From Phycisphaerales bacterium (GTDB lineage: Bacteria; Planctomycetota; Phycisphaerae; Phycisphaerales; SM1A02), in contig JAJDDB010000002.1 in the NCBI GenBank assembly GCA_029260575.1, positions 79,451 to 143,450 on the forward strand: DNA of 64,000 nucleotides. The letters are read 5' to 3'. The notes below the pieces were generated by a model. The model did no database searches. It had not been told where the DNA came from and saw only the letters and a list, made by a program, of their open reading frames with translations. Made by a program: the position numbers and the translations under genes. Positions within the stretch are counted from its first letter, which is position 1, and the number at the start of each line of letters is the position of its first letter. Of the stretch, positions 52,773 through 61,673 are shown piece after piece.

Positions 52773-54119
52773 ATGTTCTCACGAATCCTGATAGCCAACC
52801 GAGGGGAAATCGCGCTGCGCATCATCCGCGCAGCCCGCGAGCTTGGCATTGAAACTGTCTGCGTGTATTCCACCGCAGATGCGGACGGGCCGTGGCTGAA
52901 GTATGCAGACGAAGCAATCTGCATCGGCCCCGGACCGGCAACCGAATCGTACCTGCGCATCGACCGCATCATCAGCGCTGCCGAAGTTGCCAACGTCGAT
53001 GCCATTCACCCCGGCTACGGCTTCCTTGCAGAGAACGCCCACTTTGCCGAAATCTGCCGCGACTGTCACATCGAATTCATCGGCCCGAGCCCGGAAGCGA
53101 TGGCGATGCTCGGCGACAAGATCGCCTGCAAGAAGATGGCACGCGACACCAAGGTGCCGGTCTTTCCCGGCAGCGAGTCGGCGATCGAAGAAATCGAAGA
53201 CGCTGCAAAAGTCGCTGCGGAGATCGGCTACCCGGTCATCGTCAAAGCAGCAGCAGGCGGCGGCGGGCGCGGCATGCGCATCGTTCACAACGAAGGCGCA
53301 CTGCGCTCTGCAATCAGCAGCGCCCAGCAGGAAGCTCAGGCAGCGTTCGGCAACGGGGCGGTCTACATCGAGAAATTTCTCGAAAACGCCCGGCATGTCG
53401 AAATCCAGGTGCTCGGCGATCGGCACGGCAATGCGATTCACCTCTTCGAACGTGATTGCACAACGCAGCGCCGCCATCAGAAACTCATCGAAGAATCGCC
53501 CGCCCCCGGAATTGATCCCAAGAAGCGCGATGTTGTCGCCAAGTCTGCTTCGGACATGATCCGCAAGGCGAAATACTCCGGCGCTGCGACGGTCGAGTTT
53601 CTGCTCGATGGCAAAGGCGATTTCTACATGCTCGAAGTCAACACCCGCATACAGGTGGAACACCCTGTCACGGAGATGGTGACCGGTATTGATATCGTCA
53701 AGGAAATGATTCGCGTTTCCGCGGGGGAGCCGCTGCGCTTCAAACAGCGCGATATCAAGCTCAACGGCCACGCGATTGAGTGCCGCATCAATGCGGAGGA
53801 CACGGAGCGCGGCTTCATGCCGCAGCCGGGCACGTTGACAACGTTCGTGCCGCCGGGCGGTCCGGGCGTGCGCGTTGATACACATGCGCGGGCCGGTTAT
53901 CGCATTCCGCCGAATTACGATTCGATGATCGGCAAGCTGATCGTACACGGGGCCGACCGCACCGAAGCAATTCGGCGCATGGCCGGTGCGCTGGATGAAT
54001 TCATCATTGAGCCGATCAAGACAACGATCCCGCTGCAGCGCAAGCTGATGGACAACCCGAACTTCATCAAGGCGGATTTTGACATCCACTACCTCGAACG
54101 CCTGCTGAAGAAGGAGTAG
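52773..54119 (+). CDS. accC: Biotin carboxylase of acetyl-CoA carboxylase
   Basis: 448 aa, full length. [25 protein letters not shown] at the start, ATP-grasp Gly-rich loop [69 protein letters not shown] with the catalytic residues, and the late [18 protein letters not shown]. Uses ATP and bicarbonate to carboxylate biotin on AccB. A 436-residue open frame on the other strand here is a shadow. Confidence 0.97.
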   Translation: MFSRILIANRGEIALRIIRAARELGIETVCVYSTADADGPWLKYADEAICIGPGPATESYLRIDRIISAAEVANVDAIHPGYGFLAENAHFAEICRDCHIEFIGPSPEAMAMLGDKIACKKMARDTKVPVFPGSESAIEEIEDAAKVAAEIGYPVIVKAAAGGGGRGMRIVHNEGALRSAISSAQQEAQAAFGNGAVYIEKFLENARHVEIQVLGDRHGNAIHLFERDCTTQRRHQKLIEESPAPGIDPKKRDVVAKSASDMIRKAKYSGAATVEFLLDGKGDFYMLEVNTRIQVEHPVTEMVTGIDIVKEMIRVSAGEPLRFKQRDIKLNGHAIECRINAEDTERGFMPQPGTLTTFVPPGGPGVRVDTHARAGYRIPPNYDSMIGKLIVHGADRTEAIRRMAGALDEFIIEPIKTTIPLQRKLMDNPNFIKADFDIHYLERLLKKE

Positions 54120-54285
54120 GGGGAGGGGTAGGTGCGGAAGACAGAGGTGAGCACCGCGAGTCAGTAAAGGCGTGTCAGATTGTTATGACTGCTCGATATG
54201 CCACCAAACTCAGTTACATGTTCGAGATCGAGCGCACAAGTCCGGCTTGCCATATACTGGGTTAAGATCAGCATGGAGAGACGCT

Positions 54286-54936
54286 ATGCCTGAGCCCTCG
54301 ATCAATAAAGAACTTGATGCGATCCGGACAATTGCTGATGCACTGTCGCAATTAGAGCAGGATGCGCAACAGCGTGTCTTAGAATACGCGATTCAGCATT
54401 TGGGCATCAAAGTGAATGCGCCCAGTCTTGAATCAGTGGCTCACGGCACGGATTCCGAAACATCTGCGGATGCTAGTTCGCAGGTAGTGCCGCAACTCCC
54501 GGCTCGCTCTTCCAAACCTCAAATAGCGGATATCCGCAGTCTCAAGGAACAAAAGCAGCCACAATCTGATGTGCAGATGGCTGTCGTGGTGGCCTACTAT
54601 CTTTCAGAACTTGCACCTGTCGATCAGCGAAAAGTAGAGATTTCTACATCGGACTTGTCTGAACGGTTTAAGCAAGCAAATTACCCTCTTCCTAAACGAC
54701 CAGAGTTCACCCTTCCGAATGCAAAGCAAGCGGGATATCTGGATAGCGTTGGCCATGGAAAGTACAAGCTCAACCCTGTCGGACATAACCTAGTTGCTCA
54801 TAATCTTCCAAAACAAGGAGCAGACGCAAAGTCGGTTGTTCGACGTCGGAAGAAGCCGAGCAAGAAGAAAACAACTGGAAAAAAGAAAACTACTAGAAAG
54901 AAGTCAACAACTTCTCGCCGCAAGAAAAAGAGGTGA
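54286..54936 (+). CDS. Uncharacterised protein with winged-helix-like domain and histone H1-like tail
   Basis: 216 aa from the ATG at 54286 (GGAGAG upstream). N-terminal helix IRTIADALSQLEQDAQQRVLEYAIQ; a Ser/Gln-rich linker; a domain at about 95-175 (MAVVVAYYLSELAPVDQRKVEIS, KQAGYLDSVGHGKYKLNPVG) resembling a winged helix; and a Lys/Arg tail (RRRKKPSKKKTTGKKKTTRKK). I recall this layout from small genes scattered in phages and accessory regions; function unknown, DNA binding likely. Codons look more A/T-rich than in neighbouring housekeeping genes. The next gene begins four bases after its stop. Confidence 0.75.
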   Translation: MPEPSINKELDAIRTIADALSQLEQDAQQRVLEYAIQHLGIKVNAPSLESVAHGTDSETSADASSQVVPQLPARSSKPQIADIRSLKEQKQPQSDVQMAVVVAYYLSELAPVDQRKVEISTSDLSERFKQANYPLPKRPEFTLPNAKQAGYLDSVGHGKYKLNPVGHNLVAHNLPKQGADAKSVVRRRKKPSKKKTTGKKKTTRKKSTTSRRKKKR

Positions 54937-54939
54937 ATA

Positions 54940-55761
54940 ATGCCTTCAGACGGCAATGGTCACCTTACCGAGATGCGAGAGACGACAAAGCAGATTAAGG
55001 ATCAACTCAGCTGCTCAACGGCCAAGCAGGTCCGATCGGCAGCTATACAGAACGCTTGTCGAGATTTTGTAACAAAATACTATGGCCAGGCGCGACCCGT
55101 GTTCTCTTTACAAGGTCTTGATGATGAGAGTCTCGGTGGATTAGACAATTGGATGCAAGATCTATTGGTCTTGACACAGAAAGCGTCCCTTCGAACGAGC
55201 TATGTCAATACTATTAAGGCGACAGAGCGTGAGATTAACGGACTTGAAGTTGCTCTGTTGACTTCATCATCAGTATCACAGCAGCCCAGATCTGGCGTCG
55301 CCGATGGCAAGGAAAGGCTCATTGCACAAACATTGGGTGGACTTGTAGAAACGGCGGGGTGTTCTTACGAACAGGCATGTATAGATCTTCGAGATGAAAG
55401 CCGAATCAGCTATCGTGGAGTAGCGGCAGAGCTGCGCGAATCCTTACGAGAGATACTCGACCACCTAGCGCCAGACAAGGACGTCAAGTCTCAGACAAAC
55501 TTCAAGCTAGAAAAGGATCGTTCTCGTCCAACGATGCAGCAGAAAGTCCGATTCATTCTCAAGTCAAGAGGCTTCAACAAGTCTCAAAGTGCGGCCCCAG
55601 AGGACGCGGTTTCAATTGTCGATGAGCGTGTGGGTGCCCTAGCTCGCTCGGTGTATACCAGGTCATCACTTTCTACGCATGTTGGGACGTCCAAGACAGA
55701 AGTACAACAGATCAAAGCATATGTGGATGTCGTCTTGAGCGAATTGCTGGAGATCGGTTGA
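54940..55761 (+). CDS. Uncharacterised partner of the H1-tailed protein
   Basis: 273 aa. AGGTGA of the preceding stop region acts as its ribosome site. Mostly helical. The first 100 residues (AAIQNACRDFVTKYYGQARPVF, LVLTQKASLRTSYVNTIKA) and the last (ARSVYTRSSLSTHVGTSKTEVQQIKAYVDVVLSELL) look like two helical modules; the end resembles short C-terminal segments I associate with proteins of defence loci, but not strongly enough for a call. Its position in a low-GC patch between accC and a repeat array fits a mobile or defence-related cassette. No catalytic motif seen. Confidence 0.7.
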   Translation: MPSDGNGHLTEMRETTKQIKDQLSCSTAKQVRSAAIQNACRDFVTKYYGQARPVFSLQGLDDESLGGLDNWMQDLLVLTQKASLRTSYVNTIKATEREINGLEVALLTSSSVSQQPRSGVADGKERLIAQTLGGLVETAGCSYEQACIDLRDESRISYRGVAAELRESLREILDHLAPDKDVKSQTNFKLEKDRSRPTMQQKVRFILKSRGFNKSQSAAPEDAVSIVDERVGALARSVYTRSSLSTHVGTSKTEVQQIKAYVDVVLSELLEIG

Positions 55762-55855
55762 AGTCGACGCGGTGGGAGTTTCTCCCAAATCGCTGTTCAA
55801 TTTCTTCCACGATCCGTCCTCATTCTTTCTGCCCACATGTAGTCCTGCGGGGCTT

Positions 55856-56048
55856 CGTGACGTGAGTGGTGCGCTTCGTGAAGTGCCTCGCGCAGTCATG
55901 AAGTGCGCTGGCAACTCGTGATCGGGATTCCTGCCTTCACGAAGTCCTCGCTCGCTTCATGAAGCGAGCGAGTGGGTTCGTGTGTTCGCGCCTCACTACA
56001 TGATGGCAGCGAGAAAGAGTGTCGTTTTGATGGCTGTGTAACTCGTGG
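55856..56048. repeat. Degenerate array with 20-21 bp period and a 26-bp palindrome
   Basis: Cores of the type CTTCRYGAAG (C-G-T-G-A, C-A-T-G-A, C-A-C-G-A) start at 55856, 55877, 55897, 55917, 55938, 55958, 55979 and 55999, steps 21, 20, 20, 21, 20, 21 and 20; weaker cores lie near 56023 and 56044. All frames are interrupted. At 55947-55972 lies a perfect 26-bp palindrome with half CTCGCTCGCTTCA. This fills the gap between the two-gene cassette and the helical/fibronectin-like paralogue. Confidence 0.8.
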
Positions 56049-56183
56049 AAAACTAGCGGGTTGCGCCGCGATTCGCCGGATTGGCAAGGCGGAATCGGGT
56101 GCGGCGCGGCTTGAGCGGTGAACTGCCCGGCACGAAGGACCGATAGCTCTGGTGACAGCAATCCCGCTGACGAGGGCGATGCC

Positions 56184-56951
56184 ATGACTTCTTACGATCA
56201 ATCCGAGCCCGCGCGGCGGGGTTCATACATGGGTGAATCTGATGAGCAGCTGAAGCAGTGGGCGAGCCACTTTGCGGACACAGTCGATGCCAATTTTGCA
56301 GCGCTTGGCCTGACTGCAGGTGATGCAATAGCGATTCGGGCGGTTACGGATCAATATGTTGCGGCGTATGTGCTGACGACGCAGCCGACGACCAATTCAA
56401 AGTCGGCGACGATTGCCAAGAACAGTGAGCGGGCGGAGCTGGAGCGGGTGTGCAGGCCGCTGGCGATGCAGATCAAGGCGAACCCGCATGTGTCCAACAA
56501 TCTGAAGTTCGCGGTGGGTGTGCATCTTGATGATGCGCATCGCACGCCGATCCGCAGCCCGCGCACCCGGCCGGTGCTGAGTGTGCGCGAGGTGAGCTGG
56601 ACCGGGTTCATGCTGCGGTTTCGTGATTCGGGTTTAGTCGAATCGCGGGGCAAGCCCAAGGGAGCCATCGGCATGCTGCTTGGAGCGGACTTCTCCACGG
56701 AAAATGGATTCAACGAAGGTCGGCGCAGTGTGCATCACGTGGCGCTGCTGACGCGCAGTCCGCATCGGGTGAATTTTCCACCTGAAGTCATGGACGGGAA
56801 GGCGGCGCGGTATTACGGCTGCTGGATCACTGCGAAGGGCAAGCAGGGGCAGTGGTCGAGCCCGCTGTTGGTGCCGACATACGCTCGAAATGTGGGGAGT
56901 GCGGTGGTCGAGACTCAACCAGCGACTGATGCGCTGAAGTTGGCGGGGTAA
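56184..56951 (+). CDS. Uncharacterised protein: helical domain plus fibronectin-like C-terminus (paralogue 2)
   Basis: 255 aa from the ATG at 56184 (GAGGG upstream). N-terminal helical domain: SHFADTVDANFAALGLTAGD, TIAKNSERAELERVCRPLA, KANPHVSNNLKFAVG; then a linker and a fibronectin-like beta domain: HHVALLTRSPHRVNFPPEV, YYGCWITAKGKQGQWSS. Order and key residues match the protein at 27.9-28.9 kb, so these are paralogues of one uncharacterised family. Both genes have a degenerate 20-21 bp array upstream. No signal peptide. Function not known. Confidence 0.8.
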   Translation: MTSYDQSEPARRGSYMGESDEQLKQWASHFADTVDANFAALGLTAGDAIAIRAVTDQYVAAYVLTTQPTTNSKSATIAKNSERAELERVCRPLAMQIKANPHVSNNLKFAVGVHLDDAHRTPIRSPRTRPVLSVREVSWTGFMLRFRDSGLVESRGKPKGAIGMLLGADFSTENGFNEGRRSVHHVALLTRSPHRVNFPPEVMDGKAARYYGCWITAKGKQGQWSSPLLVPTYARNVGSAVVETQPATDALKLAG

Positions 56952-57002
56952 GTGCATAGCGCAGCGCGCGATCAAAGAACGGCGGAACGGTCTTGTGGTG
57001 CA

Positions 57003-58544
57003 TCACTTTTCGGGCACGATGATGCTGCACTGGCCGACGGTTTCGTTGCCGAACGCAAGGCCGCGAATTTCCGCTCCGATGGTGACGCGGAAGATGAGTT
57101 TCAATTCGTCGCGGCTGCCTTCGGGAAGGCTGACGATTGAATTCAGAGTCTTCACGAATCGAGTCGGATCAAGCAGGAGGAATGTCGGTTCGCCTTCTGG
57201 TGTGTGCATGAAACCGATGGGCGAATAAGTCCTGCCCTTCGAATCAACCAGCGCGATCTGGGCGTTGTCGGGAATGCTTTCGAGCAGAGACTTCTTGAAG
57301 ATATTTGCAGATTCAAGATGATCGACCCGCACCTTGACGATTCGCGTTCCTTCGGGGGTGGCAATGCCCTGAACGCGCTGATTGCGACGGGCTGAATCTG
57401 TTGGAAGCTTGACGCGCTTGCCACCCGTGGAAGCGATGTGGCGATCGGCCATGTCAACGCCAGTTGGTTGGTTGTTTATGCTGAAGCGGATGTCCTGATC
57501 ACGATCCGGCGGCACGATCATCACAGCAGAGGTCATATCGGGAGCGCTGGGGTCAATCTGCGGTCCCTGAACGACACTTGTCGCCGGACCGGTGCCGGAT
57601 GCGCGTGGCAGTGTGAACCGTGTCCCGCGGATCTGGATGTACTTCGGGGTCATGTTTCCCGCACGGAAGTGAAACGTCAGTTCAGCGGATTCCTGTCCGG
57701 GCACACTGGTTGCGTAATAGCCAAAGGATTCGAACTTGAAATCATTGCCACGCTGCGTCCAGCCGTAGGGATGCACAACTTCACCGTTGCTGCCGATGAG
57801 CCGAACCTGCGATGAGGAAATCGTCAATTGCTCGTTGTAGTCCACTGCATTGGAGCGGAAGTTCATCTGAACAGATGTGATATTCGGGCCTGATTCATAC
57901 TCCGAAAGCACTTCTGCACTGTCCGGCGGCAGACTGATCGCGCCCTTGCCGTTGCTGTAACTGTCACGCATCAGCGATACAGCCTGCTGATCAATGTCGG
58001 GATTCACATCATGCAATGAGTTGGGCACCCAGAATGATGTCTCGCTGATATAGCTGTAAAAATCCGCAGTCACCGTATGTACGGGCAGCCACAGATTGTT
58101 TCGCCTTTCAATGAGGCCGGTGCGATCGGATCGTGATTGGCCGGCGAGGCCCATGAAGATGGTTTTCGATTGAATGTGCCCAGCGCCGATGACCACAATT
58201 CCCATAGTGAGGACGCCTGCCAAGCCGCCGATCGGAAAACCGAACGCGAGGTTTGCCCAATGTGGGAGATCAACATTGCCCGGCACGATTTTGTCCAGCG
58301 CAAAGCGAATCAGGAACAGGGTGATCGTAAATACGAGTATCAGCGTTACGCCCCATGCGTACCCGTCCCACTTTGTGCCGCTGAGCTGCAGGTACGTCAG
58401 TGGCTCCCAGACAGCCAGCGCGATTGTGCCTGCTGCGATAACGGAAACCAGATGCAGGATCGCACTGAGCAGCCCCTGGTTAGCCCACCAGTAGGCTATG
58501 AGAAGCACAAGCACAATGATGATGAGGTTGAGAATGAAAAACAT
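57003..58544 (-). CDS. CvpA-like membrane protein with large C-terminal domain
   Basis: 513 aa. First 150 residues: four membrane helices (FFILNLIIIVLVLLIAYWWANQG, LSAILHLVSVIAAGTIALAV, GVTLILVFTITLFLIRFAL, GLAGVLTMGIVVIGAGH) in the CvpA/colicin-V-production layout. The remaining 360 residues are soluble and beta-rich (LTFHFRAGNMTPKYIQIRG, GTRIVKVRVDHLES, REELKLIFRVTIGAEIRG-like) and would be outside or inside depending on helix number. Last gene of the pilT-gspE operon, 12 bases after the GspE-like stop. Confidence 0.75.
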   Translation of the reverse strand: MFFILNLIIIVLVLLIAYWWANQGLLSAILHLVSVIAAGTIALAVWEPLTYLQLSGTKWDGYAWGVTLILVFTITLFLIRFALDKIVPGNVDLPHWANLAFGFPIGGLAGVLTMGIVVIGAGHIQSKTIFMGLAGQSRSDRTGLIERRNNLWLPVHTVTADFYSYISETSFWVPNSLHDVNPDIDQQAVSLMRDSYSNGKGAISLPPDSAEVLSEYESGPNITSVQMNFRSNAVDYNEQLTISSSQVRLIGSNGEVVHPYGWTQRGNDFKFESFGYYATSVPGQESAELTFHFRAGNMTPKYIQIRGTRFTLPRASGTGPATSVVQGPQIDPSAPDMTSAVMIVPPDRDQDIRFSINNQPTGVDMADRHIASTGGKRVKLPTDSARRNQRVQGIATPEGTRIVKVRVDHLESANIFKKSLLESIPDNAQIALVDSKGRTYSPIGFMHTPEGEPTFLLLDPTRFVKTLNSIVSLPEGSRDELKLIFRVTIGAEIRGLAFGNETVGQCSIIVPEK

Positions 58545-58556
58545 GGTCTTGCTCTG

Positions 58557-60245
58557 TCAGGCAGCAGTGCCGCTGGTTTCGCTTGCTTTGGTTTTCTTCT
58601 TGGATGGTGCCGTCACACGAAGCACTTCGTCAATGCTGGTTTCACCGCTGACGACTTTGCTCAGCGCCGCTTCCTGCAGATAGATCATCTTGTTGCGGCG
58701 AGCGTGCGCGAGCGCGGCTTTGAGATCACCTTTGGCCAGCAGTTTCTTCGCTTCGCTGTCGATGATCATCACTTCGAAAATGCCGGTCTGGCCGAGGTAC
58801 CCCGAGCCGCCGCAAACCGGGCAATTCTCGATGCGGTTCTTTTCCTGGACTTTGCCGCTGTGGCGGTACAACTGCGTCACTTTCGCAGCAGGCAGATTCA
58901 ATTGTTTGACCTGCTCTGGCGTTGGTTGATACGCCTGCCGGCAGTTCGGGCACAGCGCACGAATCAGCCGCTGGTTCATCACCGCACGAAGCGGGCCGGT
59001 CGCTTTCTTGAGATTGGAATCACCAACCAGTTTCACCCACTCGCGAATCTGATCAACAATGTTGCTCTGTCGCTGTTGAATGTAAATCAGCGGTCCATCC
59101 ATACCCGGTTCCGCCGCAACGGGTGCTGTGTCGGCATCCTGAATGACATCAACGAGCACGATGTCGGGATCGCGGCGCAACATGGATTGCAAGTTGGTGG
59201 CAAAGTCCACATTGGGATCGCTTGCATCCCATTTGACCTGATCGACGCCTTCAATCTCCAGCAGCACATCGCGCTCCAGCGTCTTGATGTTCGCTGTGTA
59301 TGCATCATGGCGATTAAGCAGACTGTACGCAGTTGTCGTAAGCCCTTGCCCTTTCGGCGCGCCAATGAGCACAATGCCGTGGCGATCGTGTTGCGGTTCG
59401 AACGCTTGCAGTGATTCCAACTGCGATGGAAGCAGTCCGATGCCATCGAAGGGTTTGGACAGCTGCTTGGCGATATCAAAATCAATGCGCGTCACCAGGC
59501 CATTGGACGATCCAGCGGTTGTGAGGTGCAGCAATGTTCGTCCGCCGGGCCCGCTCATGTCGAAATTGCCGGTCTGTCTGCGGCGTCGATCCGAAACGTC
59601 AAGCCCTGCCAAATTCTTGAGATAGTCAACGACCGCTAGAGCCTGATCCGGCGCAACCGGATCGCGCTTGTAGGAAATGCCGTCAACAGTGTGCGTAATT
59701 GCTGAACCTTTTTGTGTTACGAGAATGTCCATGCGCGACGCTCGCGCTTCCAATGCAGGGACAATCAAATCTTCAGCAACCATATGTATAGCAAACAGCG
59801 GATCTTCTCTATCCGGAGCGTTGCGTTTGACATCTTCAGCATCGGTGAAATGCACAAGCGCAGCACGGGAAGCCTTTGATCGCTTGCGGGCTTCCATTCG
59901 CTCTTTCAGGCCGTCACTGGTGAGCTTGAATCGTTGTGATGCTGGAACCTGCTGATTGCGGATCTTCCAGTACACAAGAATGGGTGTCAGCAGGACAACG
60001 ACTGCTGACAGAGCATTGATGCCGGGCACCGGAATGAGCACGAACGCTGCCAGCCCGAGCACGCCGCAGGTCATGTGGATTGCGTTCCACCGCCGCTGGT
60101 TGAGATTGAAATACCGCGCATCTTTGTCAAGGACTGATGACACAATCCAGCCCCACGGGGCATAGACGGCCACCATGATCAGCGCCATGTACCAGCCGAC
60201 CAGTATTGCGCTAGATGCGTCTGCCAAAGTGTGAATACACAACAT
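58557..60245 (-). CDS. GspE/PilB-like protein with degenerate ATP-binding motifs and N-terminal membrane part
   Basis: 562 aa. Two or three membrane helices at the start (ILVGWYMALIMVAVYAPWGWIV, MTCGVLGLAAFVLIPVPGI), unusual for this family. The rest aligns with the GspE/PilB ATPase: the Walker A loop reads GAPKGQGLTTTAYSLL where the Lys of GxxGxGKT is Leu, and the Walker B region reads PDIVLVDVIQDADTA instead of GEIRDxETA. The tetracysteine zinc site is kept (CPNCRQ, CPVCGGSGYLGQTGIFEV). So ATPase activity is doubtful; it may be a regulatory or structural relative. PilT is 24 bases upstream. Confidence 0.85.
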   Translation of the reverse strand: MLCIHTLADASSAILVGWYMALIMVAVYAPWGWIVSSVLDKDARYFNLNQRRWNAIHMTCGVLGLAAFVLIPVPGINALSAVVVLLTPILVYWKIRNQQVPASQRFKLTSDGLKERMEARKRSKASRAALVHFTDAEDVKRNAPDREDPLFAIHMVAEDLIVPALEARASRMDILVTQKGSAITHTVDGISYKRDPVAPDQALAVVDYLKNLAGLDVSDRRRRQTGNFDMSGPGGRTLLHLTTAGSSNGLVTRIDFDIAKQLSKPFDGIGLLPSQLESLQAFEPQHDRHGIVLIGAPKGQGLTTTAYSLLNRHDAYTANIKTLERDVLLEIEGVDQVKWDASDPNVDFATNLQSMLRRDPDIVLVDVIQDADTAPVAAEPGMDGPLIYIQQRQSNIVDQIREWVKLVGDSNLKKATGPLRAVMNQRLIRALCPNCRQAYQPTPEQVKQLNLPAAKVTQLYRHSGKVQEKNRIENCPVCGGSGYLGQTGIFEVMIIDSEAKKLLAKGDLKAALAHARRNKMIYLQEAALSKVVSGETSIDEVLRVTAPSKKKTKASETSGTAA

Positions 60246-60269
60246 CGTTTGCTAGCTCGCCGGATTCGC

Positions 60270-61415
60270 TTACGTAATGCCCTTAAGCCGCATCTTCAGC
60301 TCTTCGGGTCTCGGCGTCGCTTCCAACGCCACACGGTGATGAATGTATTCGCTCTCCACAAGCTCCACAAGTGCGCTGGTGAAGTCTCGCATGCCTTCTT
60401 CGTGGCTTTTCTTGATCACATCCAGCAGCTCGCCCTCGCGCGCTTCCAGGATGTATTTCTGCACGATCGGTGTGTTCAGCAGGATTTCCAAAGCAGGTAT
60501 TCGCGGAATTTCTTCCTTCAGGGTCGGCAGAAGTTTCTGATAAATGATTGCCCGAAGGTTGTAGCCCAGCAGCTTACGAATCTGATCGCGTTCAGATTCG
60601 TCGAACAAGTCATAGATTCGACCGAATGTCTGCCATGCTGATGATGCGTGGATCGTTCCAAATACAAGGTGGCCGGTCTCTGCTGCACGGATAGCAGCTT
60701 CGAAGGTTTCGTGGTCACGCATTTCGCCCACGAGCACGACATCGGGGTCTTCACGAACAAGCGCCCGCAGCGCTTCGTTGAAATTCAGACAATCAATGCC
60801 GACTTCGCGCTGATTGATCGTTGCTTTGTCATCTTTGAAAATGTATTCGATCGGGTCTTCAATCGTCACGATATGCACGCGGTTGCGTTCGTTGACGTAC
60901 TGCAACATCGATGCAATTGATGTCGACTTGCCCGAACCAGTCACGCCTGCAAAGAGAATCAGGCCCTGCGCGCTGAGCGCGACCTGGCCCAGACTGTCCG
61001 GCAGGTGCAAGTCCTGGAATCGCTTAATGTCAGACGTAATCAGACGTGCTGCGATTGACGGCTTGCCGCGAGCCATGAAAAGGTTAATACGGAATCGGCG
61101 GTCGTCATCGTAGTCGTAAGCGAAGTCGATCTGGCCGTGGTTGTGGAAGTGCTCGTATTGCACGTCATCAAGAATGTCCTTGGCAATCTGGAACATCAAC
61201 TGCGGCGTACACATGTCAGTCTGCAGGCTCTTGAGCGCACCACGGACTCGAATGCGCGGCGGCAGATCGGCCTTGAGGTGCAGGTCCGACGCTTCGTACT
61301 TGATGCACGCCTCGACATACTTCGTAAATAAGCGCTTGCCGTCGCCTGATGCCGTGCCCATATCGTGATGAACAGGGGCAGCAATATCCGGCGTGGAGCT
61401 TTCGATGATCGTCAT
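60270..61415 (-). CDS. pilT: PilT-like type IV pilus retraction ATPase
   Basis: 381 aa from the ATG at 61415 (GAGGAG upstream). EASDLHLKADLPPRIRVRGAL is the PilT N-terminus; Walker A is GVTGSGKSTSIAS; Asp box IEDPIEYIF; Walker B DPDVVLVGEMRDHET; His box HLVFGTIHAS. All motifs intact, unlike the GspE-like neighbour. Retracts pili or a related filament. No pilin or pilus assembly gene was seen nearby. Confidence 0.93.
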   Translation of the reverse strand: MTIIESSTPDIAAPVHHDMGTASGDGKRLFTKYVEACIKYEASDLHLKADLPPRIRVRGALKSLQTDMCTPQLMFQIAKDILDDVQYEHFHNHGQIDFAYDYDDDRRFRINLFMARGKPSIAARLITSDIKRFQDLHLPDSLGQVALSAQGLILFAGVTGSGKSTSIASMLQYVNERNRVHIVTIEDPIEYIFKDDKATINQREVGIDCLNFNEALRALVREDPDVVLVGEMRDHETFEAAIRAAETGHLVFGTIHASSAWQTFGRIYDLFDESERDQIRKLLGYNLRAIIYQKLLPTLKEEIPRIPALEILLNTPIVQKYILEAREGELLDVIKKSHEEGMRDFTSALVELVESEYIHHRVALEATPRPEELKMRLKGIT

Positions 61416-61673
61416 CGGTCTCGTTGACTCCTCAAGACCAGCTCCAGCATGAACGCCGGGGCCAGTACGGCTGGGAATAGTGGGCTGGGATGCCCGCTTG
61501 TGGCTTTCATTCGCGTTCCGAGGCATTTGGTTGCGTCCAACAGCCCGATCGAGAACCGATCAGTATCGCTGCGGTTGCGTGACAGCTGCTTCGGCAGACC
61601 GTCCAAGGTAACACAACCGCCGGTTGAAACCAATAACCAGCCGGCTGCTCAGACTATGCCTGTGAAGTGGTGG

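Noticed and set aside
52779..54089. 436-residue open frame on the minus strand
   Set aside because: It is the antisense shadow of accC, which has all biotin carboxylase motifs.
55856..56048. Tandem guide-RNA (TIGR-type) array
   Set aside because: Short period and dual cores look superficially similar, but no Nop-domain Tas gene is present and I cannot verify array geometry.
58137..59414. 425-residue plus-strand open frame
   Set aside because: Lies antisense to the CvpA-like and GspE-like genes, whose motifs are clear.
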